In this document: in pieces, positions 53,650 through 62,214 of the stretch
How the letters are laid out: each line of letters starts with the position of its first letter
Position numbering within the stretch: position 1 is the stretch's first letter
NCBI RefSeq assembly: GCF_001542815.1
Contig: NZ_CP006992.1
Coordinates: forward strand, 521,001-585,000
Direction of reading: 5' to 3'
Source of the DNA: Methylobacterium sp. AMS5
Lineage (GTDB): Bacteria; Pseudomonadota; Alphaproteobacteria; Rhizobiales; Beijerinckiaceae
Length of the DNA stretch: 64,000 nt
The notes under the pieces: model-generated
What the model was told of the DNA's origin: nothing
The model's database searches: none
Seen by the model: only the letters and a program-made list of their open reading frames with translations
Position numbers and translations under genes: made by a program

Positions 53650-53672
53650 GCCCGACCGAAGTCGGGCTTTTT
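53650..53672 (+). terminator. Rho-independent terminator after the FkbM gene
   Basis: GCCCGAC-CGAA-GTCGGGC stem-loop (7 bp, tetraloop) followed by TTTTT. It is 26 bases after the methyltransferase stop codon. Confidence 0.9.
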
Positions 53673-53676
53673 CGTT

Positions 53677-53870
53677 TCAGTTCCCGCGCACTGCTGCGAG
53701 CATCCGCTTCCGCACCTCGGCCATGCGGGTGTCGTCGCTGGCGCCTGTCGCCATGGCCTCACGCCCGACAGCCTCGTAGATCTCCCGCACGGTCGCCTCG
53801 TGCGGGCCGAGACCGTGGACGAGGCTGAGCAGGCTGCCGTTACCGGAAGTCTGTCGGGAAGGAGGCCACG
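53677..53870 (-). pseudogene. Small gene fragment, unidentified
   Basis: The reverse strand reads GSLLSLVHGLGPHEATVR, then EIYEAVGREAMATGASDD and TRMAEVRKRMLAAVRGN, then stop. The composition is protein-like, but no start codon is visible. Just upstream, another frame encodes a membrane-helix-like peptide ending 'AVAWFVASFPTDFR'. They look like remnants of small phage- or plasmid-type genes. Confidence 0.35.
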
Positions 53871-53901
53871 AACCAAGCCACGGCCTGCCAGCAGCCGTAG
53901 A

Positions 53902-54693
53902 TCAGCACACAAACGAGCAAGCCGTAGATCGCGAGCCTGAGACCGAGCGCGTCATCACGCTGATGGGGCCGCTCAGGCCGCGGTCCGCCGTTGCCTCCAA
54001 CACTGTTCGCCCGCGCGGCGCCCGCCAGCCTGCCGCCTTTGCCACTTCCTCTGAGCAGAAAATGCGCTCGCCTGAAGCCTCATTGATCTGAGTGCGCTCA
54101 TAATCGCGCGTGCCCGGCAGGTGGTAGATCCGATCGCCTTTGCGCGAGATGTTGCCCTTGATGGCGCAGGTGCCGGTAGCGGCCGTTGGTGGCGCTTTCG
54201 GCGCGGGGATCGGACCGTCGGGCCCGCCGGGTACGGCCATACCCATGTCCGGCACCCGCTCGCCCTTCCGCCAATCCCATAGCGGGGTGAACTGGCCCGC
54301 CCAGATCCCGCGCTTCGCCCTTTTCGCTGCATCCTCCTGCGCGACATAGGCGGTCGAGTAGCGACGGTAGGCCATGCCGAGACCCTCCTCGACCAGCCAG
54401 CCCTTGAGGTCGAGCGCGCCGAGGCGGCAGACCGCGACGGTGCGGCCATACCGGTCCTTTTCGATCGCCTTGCAGGCGACGTTACCCTGGCCGATCTTGT
54501 TGGAGAGGGCGAGCGCCGCCTTCCGACCGCAGGTGTAGTCCTTGCCAGCCGCGTCGCCGCAGACCTGGGCGCTTTCGGGCGTATCGACGCCCTGCAACCG
54601 AAAGCGTTGCCCCCGGATCTCGAGAGTGTCGCCATCAATCACGGAGGCACGTCCGGTGGTGGTCTCGGCCATCGCAGGCGAGGCGGCGAGCAT
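53902..54693 (-). pseudogene. Thermonuclease-family protein, 5' end removed by IS630
   Basis: A staphylococcal-nuclease domain with intact catalytic residues: 'ASVIDGDTLEIRGQRFRLQG', 'VDTPESAQVCGD' (R and E near the TPE motif) and 'IEKDRYGRTVAVCRLGALDL' (R). A C-terminal Cys-containing module follows: 'TCAIKGNISRKGDRIYHLPG', 'ERIFCSEEVAKAAGWRAPR'. Reading starts inside what should be a signal peptide (MLAASPAMAE). IS630 copy 2 begins 12 bases upstream, so the n-region is gone. Internal ATG 54693 is unlikely to give an exported product. The last 35 codons after GWRAPRG also look atypical. Confidence 0.8.
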
Positions 54694-54795
54694 TGCCGCC
54701 GCTAGAGCGTTTTCGGTCTGAGCTGAATCGGGCAGGTGGGGTTCACGCGAAGCTGTTGGGCTGATTCACTGATCGCTCTTGAGAAGGAGCGAAGC

Positions 54796-55131
54796 ATGGG
54801 CCGACCCTACAGCCAGGACCTGCGCGAGCGCGTGGTGAAGGCCGCGGCAACGACTTCGCGCCGCCAGGCGGCCGCGCGGTTTGGGGTCGGCATCGCGACC
54901 TCGATCCGCTGGATGGCCGCGCTCACGACGACTGGGACGGTGGCCGCTCGTCCGCAAGGGCGAGCGCGCCGCTCGAAGCTCGATCCGCACGAGGCCTTCT
55001 TGCGCGGACTGATCGACGGACAAGACGATATCACCCTTGAGGAGATGCGCGCCCGGCTCCGGGACGAGCACGCTCTCACGGTGGGGCTCGGCACCCTGTG
55101 GAGCTTCCTCGACGCACGCGATCTCACCTAG
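54796..55131 (+). CDS. IS630 transposase orfA, copy 2
   Basis: Identical product to copy 1: 111 residues, [21 protein letters not shown] region, ending 'FLDARDLT' with TAG right before seven A residues. Confidence 0.85.
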   Translation: MGRPYSQDLRERVVKAAATTSRRQAAARFGVGIATSIRWMAALTTTGTVAARPQGRARRSKLDPHEAFLRGLIDGQDDITLEEMRARLRDEHALTVGLGTLWSFLDARDLT

Positions 55132-55739
55132 AAAAAAAGACAGCTCACGCCGCCGAGCAGGAACGCCCGGACGTGAAAGCGGCGCGCGAGGCCTGGTTCG
55201 AGGGCCAGCCCGATCTCGACCCTGCGCGCCTGGTTTTCCTCGACGAGACCTGGACCTCCACCAACATGGCTCGCACCCGTGGGCGTTCACCGCGCGGCGA
55301 GCGGCTGCGCTCGCCCATCCCGCACGGTCACTGGAAGACCACGACCCTGGTCGCCGGCCTGCGCCTGTCCGGGATCGCCGCGCCGTTCGTGCTCGATGGG
55401 CCGATCAACCGCGACGCCTTCCAGGCCTACGTCGATCAGGTTCTGGTGCCCGAACTCGGCCCCGGCGACATCGTCGTCATGGACAACCTTGGAAGCCACA
55501 AGCGGCCGGCCGTGCGTGCCGCGATCGCGGCAGCCGGCGCGCGGCTCTTGTTCCTCCCGCCCTACTCGCCCGACTTCAACCCCATCGAGATGGCGTTCTC
55601 GAAGCTGAAGGCGCTCCTGCGCAAAGCGGCCGAGCGAACCGTCGAGGGATTGTGGTCGGCCATCGGACGCCTCGTCGACACCGTCACGCCAGACGAGTGC
55701 GCCAACTTCTTCGCCGCAGCAGGATACGAACCAGATTAA
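55098..55739 (+). CDS. IS630 transposase orfB, copy 2
   Basis: Identical product to copy 1 with the D-D-E residues in 'FLDETW', 'VMDNLGSHK' and 'NPIEMAFSK'. It lies in the -1 frame relative to orfA. The same split in both copies means either programmed frameshifting or copying of an already split element. Confidence 0.88.
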   Translation: MELPRRTRSHLEKKTAHAAEQERPDVKAAREAWFEGQPDLDPARLVFLDETWTSTNMARTRGRSPRGERLRSPIPHGHWKTTTLVAGLRLSGIAAPFVLDGPINRDAFQAYVDQVLVPELGPGDIVVMDNLGSHKRPAVRAAIAAAGARLLFLPPYSPDFNPIEMAFSKLKALLRKAAERTVEGLWSAIGRLVDTVTPDECANFFAAAGYEPD

Positions 55740-55754
55740 ACCGAAAACGCTCTA

Positions 55755-56921
55755 GCGGTCTGAGTTGGAAGTTTCCTTGCGGTTTTGTCGCGCGAGCACC
55801 ATGTGGCGGCCTTCTACGAGGAGGTCGCTACGATGGCCCGTGGTCCCAAGCCAGCGCACCTTGATCTGACCGGGGATGAGCGCACGCGGCTGCAAGGCCT
55901 GGTGCGCCGTCGCAATGTCGGCCAGGCTCTCGCCCAGCGTGCGCGCATCGTGCTGGCCTGCGCTGAGCCGGGTTCGACCAACAGCGGCATCGCTCGCGCG
56001 CTCGGCGTCAGCCGCATGAGCGTCACGACATGGCGCGCCCGTTTCCTGGCGCACCGCCTCGACGGTCTCGTCGACCTGCCCCGGTCCGGCGCTCCGCGCC
56101 AGGTCGCGGATACCGAGATCGAACAGATGATCACGCGCACCCTGGAGAGCCAGCCGGAGAACGCCACCCACTGGTCGACACGCGCCATGGCCCGGCGGGT
56201 CGGCATGAGCCAGACCATGGTCTCGCGGATCTGGCGTGCCTTCGGGCTGCAGCCGCACAAGATCGAGGCCTTCAAACTGTCGACCGACCCGGCTTTCGTC
56301 GACAAGGTCCGGGATGTCGTCGGCCTCTACATGGCCCCACCGCACCGCGCCGTGGTGCTGTGTGTCGATGAGAAGCCGCAGATCCAGGCGCTGACCGGCA
56401 CCGCGCCGGTGATGCCGATGCGCCCCGGCCAGCCCGAGCGCCAGACCCACGACTACCGACGGGCTGGTACGACCGACCTGTTCGCGGCGCTCGACGTACA
56501 GGCCGGTCGCGTCATCGGCCCTTGCGCACGGCGTCATCGCTCCATCGAGTTCCGCGCCTTTCTCGATCAGGTCGAGGCCGATGTGCCGAAGGATCTCGAT
56601 GTGCACCTGGTTCTCGACAACGCGGCCACACACAAGACCAAGCTCATCCACGACTGGCTGCTGAAGCGTCCGCGCTGGCACCTGCACTTCACGCCGACCT
56701 CGGCCTCTTGGCTCAACCTCGTCGAGGGCTGGTTCGCGCTGCTGACGCGGCGCCAGCTTCAACGCGGCGTGTTCGAGACCACGGGCGATCTTGAAGCCGC
56801 CATCCACGCCTACATCGACCAGACCAACGCCGAGCCGAAGCCGTTCGTCTGGACCAAGTCAGCCGACGCCATCCTCGCCAGCATCAAACGCTGCTGCCAA
56901 CGAACTTCTAACTCAGACCAC
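55755..56921 (+). mobile_element. Second type of IS630-family element (1167 bp)
   Basis: Inverted ends GCGGTCTGAGTTGGAAGTT at left and, on the reverse strand of the right end, GTGGTCTGAGTTAGAAGTT. The TA duplicates are at 55753-55754 and 56922-56923. It directly abuts IS630 copy 2 with one shared TA, so one element transposed into the TA flanking the other. Confidence 0.92.
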
Positions 56922-56924
56922 TAG
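55833..56924 (+). CDS. IS630-family transposase (single frame)
   Basis: 363 residues from ATG 55833 ([20 protein letters not shown]). It has an HTH pair ('[20 protein letters not shown]', '[20 protein letters not shown]') and a DDE domain with '[16 protein letters not shown]' (D), '[16 protein letters not shown]' (D) and '[18 protein letters not shown]' (E). It is complete. The stop codon TAG is formed by the TA target duplicate plus the next host base, so the terminal residues depend on the insertion site. Confidence 0.93.
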   Translation: MARGPKPAHLDLTGDERTRLQGLVRRRNVGQALAQRARIVLACAEPGSTNSGIARALGVSRMSVTTWRARFLAHRLDGLVDLPRSGAPRQVADTEIEQMITRTLESQPENATHWSTRAMARRVGMSQTMVSRIWRAFGLQPHKIEAFKLSTDPAFVDKVRDVVGLYMAPPHRAVVLCVDEKPQIQALTGTAPVMPMRPGQPERQTHDYRRAGTTDLFAALDVQAGRVIGPCARRHRSIEFRAFLDQVEADVPKDLDVHLVLDNAATHKTKLIHDWLLKRPRWHLHFTPTSASWLNLVEGWFALLTRRQLQRGVFETTGDLEAAIHAYIDQTNAEPKPFVWTKSADAILASIKRCCQRTSNSDH

Positions 56925-57041
56925 GCTCGATGCGGCAGGGTTTCCGCCCCGGGCTCTACTTTTTACACACAGAATACATATATCCGCTTGCGCTACCGCC
57001 ATTTCGTGTGTATTTCATACTTACCAAAGCGGAACGGAGAC

Positions 57042-57221
57042 ATGGACTCGAAAGAACTCATTCGGGCCTTGGAAGCGGAAGGGTGGGTCTGGCACTCGAC
57101 AACTGGAAGCCATCGCCACTCCAAGCATCCGAATAAACCGGGGAAGGTCACGGTTCCCCATCCAAAAAAGGACATGCACCCCAAAACGGTCGCGTCCATC
57201 AAGAAAGCGGCGGGGCTCTGA
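57042..57221 (+). CDS. hicA: HicA-family toxin (mRNA interferase)
   Basis: A 59-residue dsRBD-like toxin from ATG 57042 after GGAG. It has the HicA pattern 'MDSKELIRALEAEGWVWHST', the catalytic-histidine region 'TGSHRHSKHPNKPGKVTVPH' and 'HPKTVASIKKAAGL'. HicA cleaves mRNA and tmRNA without ribosomes. It is neutralised by the product of the next gene, 60 bases downstream. The AT-rich stretch 56960-57030 is its probable promoter. Confidence 0.93.
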   Translation: MDSKELIRALEAEGWVWHSTTGSHRHSKHPNKPGKVTVPHPKKDMHPKTVASIKKAAGL

Positions 57222-57281
57222 GCCCCGCCTACCCGTGTCTTTCGTTCCGCTTCACCTCGTTTGTATTCATCGGTGGTTCTC

Positions 57282-57695
57282 ATGAATTCCTACTTCGCGA
57301 TCCTCCATCCCCCCGAAGGCGGTAGCTCCTGGGGTGTCACCTTTCCCGACCTGCCCGGCTGCGTGTCAGCCGGCGACAGCTTCGAGGATGCGGTCCACGC
57401 GGGGCGCGAGGCGCTGTCCGGACACCTCGCGGCCCTGCGCGACGATGGCGACCCTGTGCCCCCTCCCCGCACCTGGGCGGCGATCTCTGCCGATCTGGAA
57501 GCGCTCCCCGCCGGTGCGCTCGCGCAGCTCGTCACCCCCAGGCGCGTCCCGGGTGAGCGGCTGCGCATCAACATCACGATCGACAAGGGCCTGCTACGCG
57601 TCGCCGACGAAGCGGCGGAAGCGGCCGGGCTCACCCGATCTGGCTTCATCGAGCGTGCGCTCGAAGCGGCAACGGGCGATGGAACGGGCGCTTGA
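57282..57695 (+). CDS. hicB: HicB-family antitoxin
   Basis: 137 residues from ATG 57282 (MNSYFAILHPPEGGSSWGVT); seven upstream codons are rejected. The N-terminal partially degraded RNase H-like domain has 'FPDLPGCVSAGDSFEDAVHA' and 'GREALSGHLAALRDDGDPVP'. The C-terminal ribbon-helix-helix has 'RINITIDKGLLRVADEAAEA' and 'GLTRSGFIERALEAA'. It binds and inhibits HicA and probably represses the operon. Confidence 0.93.
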   Translation: MNSYFAILHPPEGGSSWGVTFPDLPGCVSAGDSFEDAVHAGREALSGHLAALRDDGDPVPPPRTWAAISADLEALPAGALAQLVTPRRVPGERLRINITIDKGLLRVADEAAEAAGLTRSGFIERALEAATGDGTGA

Positions 57696-58006
57696 CCCAT
57701 TCCATCAGCCGCTTTCAGTGGCCAACAAAACGTCCAACATTCGAACACCAATTCGGAGATATATTCGTAGCTAACAATCACTTAGATGAAAGAAAAAATT
57801 AATCTTGCGGACGCTCCCACCGCCAGATACCTGTAAAACACTAAAATCAAACCGATTTTAGCCTTCGATCCCTGCCCGCGTGTTGGCGCCGTGCCACCTT
57901 GGCTTTACCGATAGGTCCATGACTGCCGCTCGGTCCCGGCTTCATTGCGGGGAACGACGGCTCGACTTGCGCGTCTCATCCTGGAACACCCAGTGAGGAA
58001 GCGACG
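57696..58006. other. Intergenic region, AT-rich, with att-like sequence
   Basis: 311 bases with no gene. AT-rich around 57710-57860. It contains the sequence at 57812-57826 that resembles the tRNA-Ser 3' end. Confidence 0.45.
57812..57826 (+). repeat. Possible attachment-site remnant matching tRNA-Ser 3' end
   Basis: CGCTCCCACCGCCAG matches the tRNA-Ser end CGCTCCCTCCGCCAG (42375-42389) at 14 of 15 positions. It lies just past the last clearly foreign genes. It is short, so chance is possible. Confidence 0.35.
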
Positions 58007-58288
58007 ATGTCGGTTTTCCAAATTCGCCAGGGCGGAACGGGCGCGATTCTCTGGACTGGCGCGGCTGCCAACGAAATCCAGGCCATGGATGCGATGGCCC
58101 ATGACGCGGGCTACTACGACCACTCCGATCTTCCGGAGACCATGCGCAGGGGCCTAAAAGTCGAAGCTTTGACGTTCGGCGCCGCCCGAGGGCAGGCATC
58201 GGCGGGCAGAATGCGGGGCGGCCGAACCGGACAGCTCGTGATGGGCACCGCGATCAACGATCGCAACCTCGGCCGGGCCACAGGATAG
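58007..58288 (+). CDS. Small hypothetical protein
   Basis: 93 residues from ATG 58007 after GAGGAAG. It begins MSVFQIRQGGTGAILWTGAA with 'DAMAHDAGYYDHSDLPETMR' in the middle and a basic, glycine-rich C-terminus. The first half is alpha/beta-like and soluble. I recognise no family. Codon use fits the chromosome, and it may be the first ordinary gene beyond the island. Confidence 0.6.
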   Translation: MSVFQIRQGGTGAILWTGAAANEIQAMDAMAHDAGYYDHSDLPETMRRGLKVEALTFGAARGQASAGRMRGGRTGQLVMGTAINDRNLGRATG

Positions 58289-58802
58289 CGCACGTTCCCG
58301 CTCTGAAAGGAATGGGCTGCCTTAGGGACGTATCCGACCCCGTTGCATCAGGTCGGCGTCTCTAACCTCTTTTTTGACGCGAACTCTTCGACGAACCGGT
58401 GACCACTTCGTCGGAATGCGCCCTCGTTGCAGGGTGTCCCTGTCATTCGCGCCATAGGCGTTTGCCGCGTGTATCCCCGCGAAGCTGCCCGCTCGGCGGC
58501 CTCCAGTTGTGCGTCTCTCACAAAACTCCCGCCGCGCCGTCGTCGCCTGAGCGAGAAAGGTCGGAGACCGGGAGTTTTGTGAGACACTGTTATGTCGGCA
58601 TTCGACAGCGTCATGCAGGGTGTCCGAGATGGCCTGTCGAGGTGCAGCTAGGGTATTGCCTCCCGACGTTTCGAGATACGGCTCGACACCTGCGTTTCAG
58701 GCATGGTGCTTGAATTCGCAAAATTCCGGGATCGAACCTATCTCTGATCTATCGCCTGCCCAGCCGTTATTAAAAATTTAAGCGTCGGGAAGGCACTACT
58801 CT
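58289..58802. other. Intergenic region with long inverted repeat
   Basis: 514 bases. Apart from the 16-bp inverted repeat at 58516-58584 I see no gene. The last 60 bases are AT-rich and probably hold the MCP promoter. Confidence 0.5.
58516..58584. repeat. 16-bp perfect inverted repeat, MITE-like
   Basis: TCTCACAAAACTCCCG (58516-58531) is exactly complementary to 58569-58584, around a 37-base GC-rich core. One more step outward (GTCTC/GAGAC) is nearly matched. It resembles the paired ends of a non-autonomous mobile element, or a large hairpin. Confidence 0.65.
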
Positions 58803-60989
58803 GTGCCGACGAATTCCAACCTGGCCTGCCTATCTATGATCACTGCATCCCGGCTCGGGGTCCGCTTGCCTGCGACGACCATTGGCCTCGCCCTTTTAAG
58901 CGCTGCGGCGATGGGTGGTTTCAGCTGGTCATCGGCCCGGTCAGGTCTCATCGAAGCGGCTGGGGCCCGTCTGGAACTCGCTGCGGCCGCTCGACGCGAT
59001 GGTATTGAGCTTGTGGCAGACAGAATGCAGGCAGACTTTCTGACGGCCGCCGGCCATCCGCAGATCGTCTCGAACTTCCCCGATCTCGTTGAGACCCTCG
59101 ACCCGTCGAAGCCCGATTTTGCCGGCATCGTCGAGGCTTTCCAGAGCCCCCCGACGCTCGAGGCGCGCGTTGCTTTGGACAGCACGCCCGCGACCGCGAT
59201 GTACGGTCGACGGCACGTTAAAGTACAGGAAGTGGCCCGCCGCATCGTCGCCGAACCGGGATATGCCGATCTGATCTTCCTCGATGAAAGCGGACGCATC
59301 GTTTACACGACGACCAAAGGCAACGACTTCGCCAAGTCTCTCGCCGATCCGACCCTCAAGGAAACCGGGCTCGCGCGCCTCGTTGAGCGCCTGAAGAGCC
59401 AGGATCCGGCGGCGATGGCGTTCGAGGATTTCGCGGCCTATCCGGTCGGCGGCGGACCCTCGGCCTTCATCGGCCGGGCCATGACCAAGCGAGCCAACGT
59501 CGCCATGGGCACCGCGCAGGCGGTGGAGCGGATTGGCTTCGTCGCCCTTCGTGTGACTCCTGCCCTGTTCGACCGGACGCTCGCCAAAAGGGCAGGTCTG
59601 GGCGAAACCGGGCAAATCCTGGCAGCGGGCGCCGATGGCCGCCTCCGCTCGAATCCTCCCCTCAATCCGGCCGTGAAGGCCGGCGCGCCGATCTCGGACC
59701 TCGGCTTGTCCGCATCGCAACTCGCCGGCGGAAGCTTCACCTATCCGGCGGCGGACGGACGCCACATGGCGGCGAGCGCCACGGTTTCGGTGCTGGGCGC
59801 GCCCTGGACGGTGGTGGCGGAGCAGACGGAGGCGGAAGCCGTCGGTGCGGCGCAGACCCTTTCGCGCACGCTCGCCCTCACCGCGCTCGTCGTGCTCATG
59901 GGAACGGCCATCCTCGGGCTGCTCCTCGCCCGCTCGATCGTCCGGCCGCTCGGTGCGCTCACCCGAGCCCTGACCGCACTCGCCGCTCGCGAGACGCTGG
60001 CTGAGGTGCCGGGCAGCCGACGCCGGGACGAGATCGGTGACATCGCCCGCGCCGTGGTGACGATCCGCGACATGTCTCTGGAAGAGGCCGCCCAGCAGCT
60101 CAAGACGACGGAAGCCGCACGGCTGCGCGAAGAGCAAGCGCGCCGCACCCTCCTGCGCGACCTCGCCGACCGCTTCGAGCACTCCGTGGGGGGCATCGTC
60201 GCCGGGGTGGCACAAGCCGTCGCGGGTCTGCAGAACTCGGCCGCGACGATGCAGAACGCGGTGTCGGGGACGGCGCAACGTTCGACCAGCGTCGCCGGCG
60301 CCGCCCACCAGACAGCCAGCAACGTCAATGCCGTGGCGACGGCGGCAGAAGAGCTCGGCGCGACCGTCCAAGAGATCGGCCGGCAAGTAGAGCAGGCCAC
60401 CGGCATGTCCGCTGCGGCCGTGCAGGCCGCCTCCCGCACCGAGGAGACGATGGCCGCGCTCGCCCAAGCCGCGACCCGCATCGGGGACGTGGTCGGTTTG
60501 GTTTCGACCATCGCCAGCCAGACCAACCTTCTGGCGCTCAACGCCACGATCGAGGCGGCCCGTGCGGGCGAAGCCGGGCGCGGATTTGCGGTCGTCGCGG
60601 CCGAGGTGAAGGAGCTTGCCAGCCAGACGGCGCGGGCCACCGACGAGATTGGCCAGCAGATCACCGCGATCCAGGGCGCAACCGAGGGTGCTTCGCAGGC
60701 GATCCAAGACATCGCAGGGCAGATTCAGGCGATGCGCAGCGTGACGACGAACATCGCGACCGCGATCGAGGAGCAGGGTGCGACCACCCAGGAGATCGTG
60801 CGCAGCATGTCCCAGGCCTCGACGGGAACCGTCGAGGTGACGACCAATATCGCCGAGGTCGCACAGGAGGCCGAAGGCGCCGGCCAGGCCGCTCGAGCGG
60901 TCGCAACCGCCGCCGACGGCCTCGCGGATCAGTCAGCCGTCCTGCGATCCGAGGTCGAGAAATTCCTGGCCAATGTGCGTGCCGCATAA
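58803..60989 (+). CDS. Methyl-accepting chemotaxis protein with long Cache-like sensor
   Basis: 728 residues from GTG 58803, or 717 from ATG 58836. TM1 is near residues 24-43. A roughly 310-residue periplasmic domain contains '[20 protein letters not shown]', '[15 protein letters not shown]' and '[19 protein letters not shown]', matching the double-Cache/TorS-like receptors in Rhizobiales. TM2 is near 362-382 ('[19 protein letters not shown]'), followed by HAMP and a signalling domain with tip '[20 protein letters not shown]'. It ends 'FLANVRAA'. It probably senses small organic molecules in the periplasm. Confidence 0.92.
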   Translation: MPTNSNLACLSMITASRLGVRLPATTIGLALLSAAAMGGFSWSSARSGLIEAAGARLELAAAARRDGIELVADRMQADFLTAAGHPQIVSNFPDLVETLDPSKPDFAGIVEAFQSPPTLEARVALDSTPATAMYGRRHVKVQEVARRIVAEPGYADLIFLDESGRIVYTTTKGNDFAKSLADPTLKETGLARLVERLKSQDPAAMAFEDFAAYPVGGGPSAFIGRAMTKRANVAMGTAQAVERIGFVALRVTPALFDRTLAKRAGLGETGQILAAGADGRLRSNPPLNPAVKAGAPISDLGLSASQLAGGSFTYPAADGRHMAASATVSVLGAPWTVVAEQTEAEAVGAAQTLSRTLALTALVVLMGTAILGLLLARSIVRPLGALTRALTALAARETLAEVPGSRRRDEIGDIARAVVTIRDMSLEEAAQQLKTTEAARLREEQARRTLLRDLADRFEHSVGGIVAGVAQAVAGLQNSAATMQNAVSGTAQRSTSVAGAAHQTASNVNAVATAAEELGATVQEIGRQVEQATGMSAAAVQAASRTEETMAALAQAATRIGDVVGLVSTIASQTNLLALNATIEAARAGEAGRGFAVVAAEVKELASQTARATDEIGQQITAIQGATEGASQAIQDIAGQIQAMRSVTTNIATAIEEQGATTQEIVRSMSQASTGTVEVTTNIAEVAQEAEGAGQAARAVATAADGLADQSAVLRSEVEKFLANVRAA

Positions 60990-61077
60990 GGGAACGAACT
61001 CGTCCGAGGGCAACGAGCATCAGCCCCGGGCAGAGTGCAACGCCAGAGACATCGACGAGCGGTCACGGTAGGAGCGG

Positions 61078-61749
61078 GTGAAACGATCCTGCCAAGGCAT
61101 GAGAAAGCTCCAGCCCACGCTCTTCGACGAGGTCTCTGCGCATCTGCCTCTCTTTGACGGCCTGTCAGAGAAAGCCGCCGAACGCCTCGCTGCCGGCGGC
61201 TACGGGCGCGGACTGCTGACGGCCTCGCTCCGGGCCCGGCTGCGTAAGGCCGGTTTCGCCGACATGGCCGCGCTGGCGCTCGCGTCGCCGGTCGAGCTTA
61301 TGGCGGTGCGCAAGATCGGCCCGGTGCGGGTCTGCGCAATCCGGGTCCATCTGCTCCGTGAACTCGCGCGGTTGGTCCCTGGCGCGAGAGCCTTCCATGA
61401 CGGCACCGCGACCGACGGGCGGCGGCTGGAGCGGCTGCGCGCCATGCCGGGCGGACGATTCGGCTGGGCCGGCGAGACCTGCGCCGATCTGGCCTTGAAG
61501 CGGTGTGCCGATATCAGGGAAGAACTCGATCTCCCCGCACCCGACCTCGACAGGATCGCCGCGGCTCTCATCCGAGCGCTGTTGCCGGAACGGCCGCGTG
61601 TGACGTCCGTTGCGGCTGCGCCCGAAATTGAGGCGACGCCGGAGACAACGCGTGCGCGCGAGCGTGCGGAGCGACTGCGGGAGCAAGACCGCCAATGGGA
61701 CGCAGCCGCCCCTGAGGCCGACATTCTGCCGGGACGAGTGGTCCGGTAG
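61078..61749 (+). CDS. Hypothetical protein with helix-hairpin-helix-like segment
   Basis: 223 residues from GTG 61078, or 216 from ATG 61099. It opens 'LQPTLFDEVSAHLPLFDGLS'. Near residues 75-90 is 'LALASPVELMAVRKIGPVRV', which fits the hairpin-helix pattern (L..IG....). The C-terminus is charged and helical ('RARERAERLREQDRQWDA'). It may bind DNA or RNA. No family recognised. It lies 88 bases after the MCP, same strand. Confidence 0.6.
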   Translation: MKRSCQGMRKLQPTLFDEVSAHLPLFDGLSEKAAERLAAGGYGRGLLTASLRARLRKAGFADMAALALASPVELMAVRKIGPVRVCAIRVHLLRELARLVPGARAFHDGTATDGRRLERLRAMPGGRFGWAGETCADLALKRCADIREELDLPAPDLDRIAAALIRALLPERPRVTSVAAAPEIEATPETTRARERAERLREQDRQWDAAAPEADILPGRVVR

Positions 61750-61961
61750 GAAAGCAGACGTTGATCGATCGGCTCGACCTCAAGCGCTCAGCGCGGCTCC
61801 TGGTGCGCTGGCCCAATCGGTTGGCATCGCCATGATTCAGAAGGGATGCGCGCGGCGTGCGTTGCGCGTGGGGCAGGGCCGCCGGACTGAACACCCCTGA
61901 CTGCCCGTCTACCTCATGCCCGCCTCCAGCGGGTTTCGTAAATCCCACCTTGCTCCGCCCG

Positions 61962-61984
61962 GCCCAGCCGCGGCGGGGCTTTTT
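61962..61984 (+). terminator. Rho-independent terminator
   Basis: GCCCAGC-CGCG-GCGGGGC stem (one mismatch) followed directly by TTTTT. It terminates + strand transcription coming from the gene ending at 61749, or from a small RNA in between. Confidence 0.6.
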
Positions 61985-62001
61985 CGTGTGGGCGTCCGAG
62001 A

Positions 62002-62047
62002 GCATCATCCCGAAAGGTGGCCTCCGGCTTTCGGAAAAAGATGATGC
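62002..62047. repeat. Palindromic intergenic repeat, copy C
   Basis: GCATCATC ... GATGATGC outer arms (perfect) with inner CCGAAAG/CTTTCGG arms. The extension GCGAAAACAAGAG matches copy A exactly, showing the repeat unit is longer than the hairpin. Confidence 0.75.
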
Positions 62048-62214
62048 GAAAACAAGAGGATAGACCATGGTCCTGGATTCGATTTCCAGCACGATGCTCT
62101 ATTGGCGAGGCTTCACGATGCCAAGTCGATGTGTGCGTACTGCGCTCATGGGCATCAGTGTCTCCGGCAACACGGATACAGCGCCCGATACGGCCCCTCG
62201 CCTCGAGCCGACGA

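Larger units (their letters stand above)
54705..55752 (+). mobile_element. IS630-family element, copy 2 (1048 bp, inverted relative to copy 1)
   Basis: Same length and same protein sequences as 42446-43493, in the opposite orientation. It is flanked by TA at 54703-54704 and 55753-55754. The right TA is also the left flank of the next element. Its insertion beheads the nuclease gene. Confidence 0.95.

Noticed and set aside
58348..58713. Overlapping short frames around the inverted repeat
   Set aside because: They arise from the repeat arms and contain no protein-like features.
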